From: Actinoplanes regularis
Lineage (GTDB): Bacteria; Actinomycetota; Actinomycetes; Mycobacteriales; Micromonosporaceae
Assembly (NCBI RefSeq): GCF_900188005.1
Contig: NZ_FZNR01000011.1
Span: 186,001 to 250,000, forward strand
DNA: 64,000 bases
Reading direction: 5' to 3'
A model generated the notes under the pieces. That model worked only from the letters and a program-made list of their open reading frames with translations, was not told the origin of the DNA and searched no databases. Of the stretch, positions 58,739 through 64,000 are shown in pieces (position 1 is the stretch's first letter; the number at the start of each line of letters is the position of its first letter). Both the position numbers and the translations under genes were made by a program.

Positions 58739-59094
58739 TGACGGTGCTGCTGGTGGTGCTCGGCGCGGCGATCGGGGCGCCGTTGCGCTACCTCACCGAC
58801 CGTTACGTCCAGGCCCGCTACGGCACCGCGTTCCCGTGGGGCACCCACCTCGTCAACGTGACCGGCTCGCTGATCCTCGGCCTCGTCCTCGGCATGCCGC
58901 TCTCGCCGGCCCTGACCGCGTTGATCGGGACCGGCTTCTGCGGGGCGCTCACCACGTACTCGACGTTCTCCTGGGAAGCGCTGACCTTCGCGCGTCGCGG
59001 CGAACAGGCGGCCGCTTTCGCGTACGTCCTGGTCAGCATCCTCGCCGGGCTAGGCGCCGCCGGCCTCGGGGCTGCGCTGGCCGGCGCGCTCTGA
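58735..59094 (+). CDS. crcB: CrcB/Fluc fluoride channel subunit 2
   Basis: 119 residues, four helices: GAAIGAPLRYLTDRYV, HLVNVTGSLILGLVLG and GFCGALTTYSTFSWE (TTYST form). ATG 58735 overlaps the first crcB stop (ATGA); ATG 58738 is one codon later. Together they form a fluoride exporter. The end overlaps the opposite GGDEF-EAL gene by 45 bases. Confidence 0.92.
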   Translation: MMTVLLVVLGAAIGAPLRYLTDRYVQARYGTAFPWGTHLVNVTGSLILGLVLGMPLSPALTALIGTGFCGALTTYSTFSWEALTFARRGEQAAAFAYVLVSILAGLGAAGLGAALAGAL

Positions 59095-61359
59095 CTTCCC
59101 GCCGACCATCTCCGGCGGTGGTGCGCCGGTGACCAGCAGGTGGTGCATCGCGTCCGCGGTCAGCGGCTCCGCGAAGTAGTAACCCTGGCCCAGCTCACAG
59201 TTGCCGTCGGCGAGCTCGCTGAGCTGCTCGAGGTGTTCGATCCCCTCGGCGACCGTGGACAGTTGCAGGGCCTGGCCGAGCTGGATGATGCCCAGCGTCA
59301 GGGCGGCCGCGGCCGGCAGGTCACCGATGTCGTCGACGAACGACTTGTCGATCTTGATGATGTCCACCGGGAACTTGCGCAGGTACGCCAGCGAGGAGTA
59401 CCCGGTGCCGAAGTCGTCGATCGCCAGCCGCACCCCGAGCCGCTTGATCTCCTCCAGCCGGTGCAGCGTCTCCGGCCGGTGGTCCACCAGCAGCGACTCG
59501 GTCAGTTCGATGATCAGGGAGCGCGCCGGCAGCCCGCTGTCCGCCAGCGCCGACGCGACCAGCTGTGGCAGGTCGGTGCGCTCCAGCTGGACCGCGGAGA
59601 GGTTCACGCTCACGGTGAGCGGCGTCTGCCCCTCGCGATAGGTATTCCACAGCGCCGCCTGGCGGCACGCCTCCCGCAGCACCCACTCGCCGATCGGCAC
59701 GATCAGGCCGGTCTCCTCGGCCAGCGGGATGAACTCCAGCGGCGGGATCATCCCGCGCTCCGGGTGCTGCCAGCGGACCAGCGCCTCCAGCCCGGAGATC
59801 TCCTTGGTGCTCAACCGCACGATCGGCTGGAACCGCAGCTCGAACTCGTGCTGCAGCACCGCCCGGCGCAGGTCCGCCTCCATCTGCAGGTGCTTCTGGA
59901 AGGACTCGCGCATGACCGGTTCGAAGATCGCGAACTGATCCTTGCCCTGCTTCTTCGCCTCGAACATGGCCAGGTCGGCGCGGACCAGCAGATCGCTGGC
60001 GTCGGTGGTGCCGGTCTCGGCGTACGCCACCCCGATGCTGCAGCTCGCGAAGACCTCCCGCCCGTCCAGGTCGTAGGGCTCGCGTAGCGCGGCCACGATC
60101 CGCCGGGCCATCAGCACCGCCGGCTCCACCCCGGCGACGTCCGTCAGCAGCACGGCGAACTCGTCCCCGCCCAGCCGGGCCACGGTGTCCTCGGTGCGCA
60201 GGCAGTCGCGCAGCCGGTCGGCCACCGCGGTCAGCAGCCGGTCGCCGGTGGTGTGCCCGAGCGAGTCGTTCACCACCTTGAACCGGTCCAGGTCGACCAG
60301 GAGCGCGGCCACCCCGCTGGAGCCGGTGGCGGCGAGCGCGTTCTCCATCCGGGTGGTGAAGAGCGAGCGGTTCGCCAGCCCGGTGAGCGAGTCGTGGAAC
60401 GCGTGGTTCATCTCCCGCAGCGTGCGCGCGTCGGTGATGGCCAGGCTGGCGTGCTCGGCGAAGGCCTGCAGGATCTCCCGCGCGGCCCGGTCCCAGGTGC
60501 GTACGCCGGCGTAGGACCCGACGAACAGCGAGCCGACCACCATGCCGTCCTCGTGCACCGGCACGGCGATCACGCTCTTCAGGTGTGCCCGGACGATCTC
60601 CGGCACCGCGATCGGTGAGTTCGCGTAGTCGTCGATGGCGACCAGTTCGTCACCCATCATCGCGAGTCCGACGGCGCCCAGCGCGGCGACCGGCACCGAC
60701 TGCAGCCGCCGGAGGTTCTCCTCGGCGATGCCGCGGCTGGCGATCACGCTGGTGCGGCTCGAATCGTCGACGTCCAGCACGGTCAGCCCGGACATCTCGA
60801 CGTCCAGCAGGTCGGCCGCGCTCGCGGTGATCTGGTCGAGGATCCGGTGCAGCGGCTCCCGCTTGGCGATCGCCCGCTGCACCGCGCTCAGCTCGTCGAA
60901 GAGCCGCTGCCGGCGCTGCAACGAGTCGATCAGGCTCTGATTCTCGGCGGCCTGCTTGCGCTCCACCTCGATCAGATGCAGCGCCTGGAGGCTGAGCTCC
61001 AGCACCCGGGCCATGCCGCGGAGCAGGCACATCTCCTCGACGGTGAACGGGTTCCGGCGACCGAGCACCAGCACGCCCGGCGCGATGCCGCCGAGGTGAG
61101 CCAGGGTGACCGCATAGGGGTGGCCGTCGACCTGGAGGGTGGTGCGCCGGCCGGCGGTGATGTCGGTCAGGGCCTCGGCGGGGATTCGCTCGACCGGCAA
61201 CCCGACCGTAGCGACCACGCCACCGTCGACGATCAGCACCGCGACGTCGGCGCCGAGCGCGCGCACGGCGCACTCCACGGCGGCGTGTTGCGCGGCGGCC
61301 TCATCGGGCCGGTCGGCGACGACCGCGAGGAACTCCGTCAGTTGCTGGGTGGCGAGCAC
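59050..61359 (-). CDS. GAF-GGDEF-EAL bifunctional c-di-GMP protein
   Basis: 769 residues. Two GAF-like sensory regions (about residues 1-130 and 165-320, the latter LHRILDQITASAADLLDVEM), then GGDEF with canonical ARLGGDEFAVLL and an intact RxxD inhibitory site (RTED, five residues upstream), then EAL with EISGLEALVRWQHP, VNLSAVQL, IDDFGTGYSS, IKIDKSFV and VAEGIE. Both enzyme halves look intact; output could be synthesis or hydrolysis. GTG 61359 has no clear ribosome site. A cytosolic sensor without membrane helices. Confidence 0.93.
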   Translation of the reverse strand: MLATQQLTEFLAVVADRPDEAAAQHAAVECAVRALGADVAVLIVDGGVVATVGLPVERIPAEALTDITAGRRTTLQVDGHPYAVTLAHLGGIAPGVLVLGRRNPFTVEEMCLLRGMARVLELSLQALHLIEVERKQAAENQSLIDSLQRRQRLFDELSAVQRAIAKREPLHRILDQITASAADLLDVEMSGLTVLDVDDSSRTSVIASRGIAEENLRRLQSVPVAALGAVGLAMMGDELVAIDDYANSPIAVPEIVRAHLKSVIAVPVHEDGMVVGSLFVGSYAGVRTWDRAAREILQAFAEHASLAITDARTLREMNHAFHDSLTGLANRSLFTTRMENALAATGSSGVAALLVDLDRFKVVNDSLGHTTGDRLLTAVADRLRDCLRTEDTVARLGGDEFAVLLTDVAGVEPAVLMARRIVAALREPYDLDGREVFASCSIGVAYAETGTTDASDLLVRADLAMFEAKKQGKDQFAIFEPVMRESFQKHLQMEADLRRAVLQHEFELRFQPIVRLSTKEISGLEALVRWQHPERGMIPPLEFIPLAEETGLIVPIGEWVLREACRQAALWNTYREGQTPLTVSVNLSAVQLERTDLPQLVASALADSGLPARSLIIELTESLLVDHRPETLHRLEEIKRLGVRLAIDDFGTGYSSLAYLRKFPVDIIKIDKSFVDDIGDLPAAAALTLGIIQLGQALQLSTVAEGIEHLEQLSELADGNCELGQGYYFAEPLTADAMHHLLVTGAPPPEMVGGKSERAGQRSPEAGGA

Positions 61360-61516
61360 GTCGTTGCAGTCGGCGACGGGCCGCCCCAGTTGAGGAATTG
61401 CAACCTGGGCCGTGGTGCACGCCTCCGGCGATCAGTGTGCCAATCTGGTCACGACCGGTCATTGTCTGATCACGTCTGGTTGTCAGGGGCTGGCTCGGTG
61501 CGCCTGAATAGAGTCC

Positions 61517-63172
61517 GTGGGCACTCTTGACGAACCTCCGAACGCGGAGCCCACCGGGCTCGCTCACGGTCGTCTCGGCACCGGCTCCATAGCCTTCCTC
61601 GGCGTGGCCGCGGCCGCCCCGATCACCACGGTGATCGTGGCGATCCCGCCGGCGCTGGCCGCCGGCGCCGGGCCGCTGGCGGCCCTCTCCGTCGTCATCG
61701 TCGCGATCGTGCTGCTTCTTTTCGGTACGCCGTACGCCGCGATGATCCGCCGCCGGCCGGGCGCCGGTGCGGCCTACCCGCAGCTCGCCCGTGGGTTGGG
61801 GCGCCCCGCCGCGCTGGTCGGGGCCTGGCTCGCGCTGGCCGGCTACCACGCGATCCAGTTCGGGCTCTACGCGCTCGTCGGCCAGGCCGCGGCGCCGCTG
61901 CTGCACGGCTGGTTCGGCGTGAGCGCGCCGTGGTGGGCGGTGGCCGCCGGGTGCTGGGCCGTCGTCACGCTCTGCGGTGTGATCCGGGTCGAGTTCGCCG
62001 CCGGGTGGATCGCCGCGCTCACCGTCGCCGTGAGCGGTGTGCTCGCCGGCCTGGCCGCGGCGAACGTGCTGCGCCCCGCCGACGGCCGGATCGAGACCGC
62101 CACGTACCTGATCACCGGCCCGGCCCGGATCGACCGCCCGCTGCTGGGCCTGCTGCTCGCCCTGGCGGTGCTGGCCTTCGCCGGCTTCGAGACGACCGCG
62201 GCGTACGCGGAGGAGACCCGTGACCCGTACCGCACCGCCGGGCGGGCCGCCCGGGTGGCGGTCCTGCTGATCATGGTCCTGCTGGCCGGGGTCACCTGGA
62301 GCCTGATCGTGGCCGCCGGCCCGCACGGTGTTGCCGGTCGGGCCGCCACCCGCGGCCCGGAACTGCTGTTCGCCCTGGCCGGCGAGCGCCTCGCGCCGTG
62401 GGCCGTCACCATCGGCCGGATGGCACTGCTCGCCGGGCTGCTGGCGGCGATCCTCGCGGTCCACCACGCGATCGCGCGCTACCTGTTCGCCCTCGGTCGC
62501 GAACGGGTCCTTCCCGGCGTGCTGGGGAACGCCTCACCTCGGACCGGCGCGCCGCGAGCCGCCTCCCTCACCCAGTCCCTGATCGCCGGCGCCGCCCTGC
62601 TCGGCACCGCGCTGACCGGCGCCGAGTCGTCGGCCCGCACCGCCCGCTGGCTGACCGTCGGCGGCAGTCTCGCCATCCTCGTGTTGTTGCTGCTCACCGC
62701 GCTGGCCGCGCTGCTCCACCTGAACCGGGTCCCGGGCCGGGAGGGTGTCTGGACCCGCTTTCTCGCACCCCTGCTGTCCACTGTGCTCCTCGGCGTGCTG
62801 CTCTATCTGGCCGGTCGCAACCTGGCCGCCCTTCTCGGCGTCCGCGCCGGGTCCACCTGGGTGGTCGTGGCCGCCGGCGGCCTCGCCGCCTGCCTGGCCG
62901 CCGGCCTCGCGCACGCGCTCGTGCTGCGCTCGGCGCGCCCGGTCCGTTACGCCGGCATCGGTCTGGGCGGCGCTGTTCTGGTGATCACGCCACGGTCCGA
63001 CGCGCCCGCCGAGCCGGACCACGGCTCCGGGAACCCGTGGACCTGGGACACCCCGCCCACCGCGTCTCCCGCTCCCGCGGAACCGGCCCCCGACGTGCCC
63101 GCGAAGGTTCCACGACAGCGCACACCCGGCGCTCACCGCCCGGAACGGATCCACCGGGAGGTGAACGGCTGA
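61517..63172 (+). CDS. APC-superfamily amino-acid permease
   Basis: 551 residues, 12-14 helices: GRLGTGSIAFLGVAAAAPIT at the start (TMS1, with the GxG-type break), AYPQLARGLGRPAALVGAWLA, FAGFETTAAYAEETRDP (TMS6 with conserved Phe-Glu) and a disordered Pro-rich C-terminus of about 60 residues. The substrate is not predictable. No ribosome site at GTG 61517; TGAATA lies 6 bases upstream, so it may be leaderless. Confidence 0.87.
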   Translation: MGTLDEPPNAEPTGLAHGRLGTGSIAFLGVAAAAPITTVIVAIPPALAAGAGPLAALSVVIVAIVLLLFGTPYAAMIRRRPGAGAAYPQLARGLGRPAALVGAWLALAGYHAIQFGLYALVGQAAAPLLHGWFGVSAPWWAVAAGCWAVVTLCGVIRVEFAAGWIAALTVAVSGVLAGLAAANVLRPADGRIETATYLITGPARIDRPLLGLLLALAVLAFAGFETTAAYAEETRDPYRTAGRAARVAVLLIMVLLAGVTWSLIVAAGPHGVAGRAATRGPELLFALAGERLAPWAVTIGRMALLAGLLAAILAVHHAIARYLFALGRERVLPGVLGNASPRTGAPRAASLTQSLIAGAALLGTALTGAESSARTARWLTVGGSLAILVLLLLTALAALLHLNRVPGREGVWTRFLAPLLSTVLLGVLLYLAGRNLAALLGVRAGSTWVVVAAGGLAACLAAGLAHALVLRSARPVRYAGIGLGGAVLVITPRSDAPAEPDHGSGNPWTWDTPPTASPAPAEPAPDVPAKVPRQRTPGAHRPERIHREVNG

Positions 63173-63267
63173 CGATCCGGCTGGTCCTCGGCAGCGGTTT
63201 CCGCCTGGGCGAATCCTCGCGGTGAAGTCGCGAAAAGTTCTCGAAGCAGGTGGCACGATCGGTTGTG

Positions 63268-64000
63268 ATGACCGCGACCGGCACCCCGGCGGCGGCCACA
63301 TCGGCGACCGGTCCGCCTCGACGGCGGCGGCGGGGACCATTGGTGGCCGTCTTGATGGCGGTCGTTCTCGGCGCGGAGTTGATCTTCGGATGGCCGGCGC
63401 TGACCGAGGCGGCCCGGCAGTTGCGCACCCCGCACTGGGGCTGGGTCAGCGGGGCCCTGGCCGCCGAGATCGTGTCGATGGGGTCCTACGCCCGGATGCA
63501 GTGGGCGCTGCTGCGCGGTGCGGGCCAGCGGGTCAGCGTGCGGCGGCACGTGGCGATGGCGTACGCGGCCCACTCGCTGAGCGTGACGCTGCCGGGCGGG
63601 CCGCTCTTCTCCACCAGCTTCAACTTCCGGCAGCTGCGGCGTTACGGGGTCTCGTCCGCGGAGGCGTCCTGGTGCATCGCGCTGAGCGGGGTGCTCTCCA
63701 CCGGCGCGCTGATCCTGGTCGGCTCGGTCGGCGGGATCCTGGCCCGGAACACCGGGAGCTGGCGCACCCTGCTCGGCTACGCGTGCGGGGCGATCGCGGT
63801 GACGACCGCCGTCCGGCTGCTCGCCAAGCATCCGCTCTGGCTGGACCGGCCGGTCCGGGCGCTGCTGGGCGGGGTGAACCGGGTGCGCCGGCGGCCGCCC
63901 GAGCACGGCGCCGACTGGCTGCTCGGCTTCGTCAACCAGCTGCGGGCGATCCGGGTGCATCCGGTGCACTTCACCGTCGCGGTGCTGCTGGCGTGCGCGA
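63268..64000 (+). CDS. LPG-synthase-type transmembrane (flippase-like) protein, truncated by window end
   Basis: At least 244 residues, no stop before the edge. Basic N-terminus (PPRRRRRGP), a first helix (LVAVLMAVVLGAELIFG), then repeated helices with HVAMAYAAHSLSVTLPGGPLF and STSFNFRQLRRYGVSSAEASW, characteristic of the UPF0104/lysylphosphatidylglycerol synthase TM family. Start ATG 63268 (GTG 63265 one codon before). The role is probably lipid modification or flipping. Confidence 0.85.
   Translation, partial: MTATGTPAAATSATGPPRRRRRGPLVAVLMAVVLGAELIFGWPALTEAARQLRTPHWGWVSGALAAEIVSMGSYARMQWALLRGAGQRVSVRRHVAMAYAAHSLSVTLPGGPLFSTSFNFRQLRRYGVSSAEASWCIALSGVLSTGALILVGSVGGILARNTGSWRTLLGYACGAIAVTTAVRLLAKHPLWLDRPVRALLGGVNRVRRRPPEHGADWLLGFVNQLRAIRVHPVHFTVAVLLACA

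Noticed and set aside
1..64000. Prophage, insertion sequence or integrative element
   Set aside because: No integrase, transposase, terminal repeats or tRNA attachment site was found; codon usage is uniform by eye.

Overview
The window is 64 kb of very GC-rich chromosome, densely packed, with many GTG/TTG starts, ATGA/GTGA gene overlaps and short hairpin terminators. It carries actinobacterial markers (SepH, DUF3027, DUF2530, PadR plus HAAS pair, XPB-type helicase with its helicase-associated partner, c-di-AMP riboswitches ahead of cell-wall genes, futalosine-pathway menaquinone genes). This suggests a filamentous actinomycete, most likely Micromonosporaceae (Actinoplanes-like). That placement is inference from gene content and codon usage. 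I see no prophage, insertion sequence, CRISPR array, rRNA or tRNA. Both edges cut a gene: a LigD-type polymerase on the left and an LPG-synthase-type membrane protein on the right.

Layout. 0-9 kb: end of the NHEJ polymerase gene, a secreted Ig-like protein, a PadR/HAAS autoregulated pair, the XPB helicase operon (minus), a small conserved protein, a cold-shock protein and mqnD. 9-15.6 kb: an operon of a secreted M19-like dipeptidase, an MFS transporter and a GH1 beta-glucosidase, facing a TetR/MFS pair. 15.9-25.3 kb: mqnB with an MFS gene, DUF3027/DUF2530, an NCS2 purine permease, a MarR/MFS pair, thpR and sepH. 25.6-33 kb: central metabolism (serC, citrate synthase, pdxH), then MFS, aldose epimerase, nitroreductase, a ParB/Srx-like small protein and an acyl-CoA dehydrogenase. 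33-35 kb: a DUF4230 protein followed by about 0.67 kb of non-coding DNA rich in hairpins, and a PspC protein. 35-40 kb: a MalK-type ATPase, an anti-sigma-type kinase, and a beta-phosphoglucomutase/GH65 phosphorylase pair. 40-43 kb: two divergent paralogous secreted coiled-coil proteins with LAS/M15-like ends, each behind its own c-di-AMP riboswitch. 43-49 kb: Wzm/Wzt-type polysaccharide exporter, TetR, small secreted proteins, and a DHA2 efflux pump/TetR pair with three operators. 49-53.8 kb: rhodanese/cysteine dioxygenase, a neprosin-type secreted protein, an ECF sigma/anti-sigma pair and a quinone oxidoreductase. 53.9-58.1 kb: a NarL-type two-component system and an MMPL exporter sharing one promoter box. 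58.3-64 kb: two CrcB fluoride-channel halves, a GGDEF-EAL protein, an APC permease and the truncated LPG-synthase-type gene.

How parts fit. mqnB and mqnD are two steps of the futalosine menaquinone route but are 7 kb apart. The GH65 phosphorylase and beta-phosphoglucomutase would turn an alpha-glucoside plus phosphate into glucose 6-phosphate. The two-component system probably controls itself and the MMPL exporter through an almost identical palindrome. c-di-AMP (riboswitches) and c-di-GMP (GGDEF-EAL) signalling both appear. The most notable non-coding features are the divergent c-di-AMP riboswitch pair, the hairpin-repeat region at 34.0-34.4 kb, the triple operator at 48.2 kb and the shared response-regulator box.
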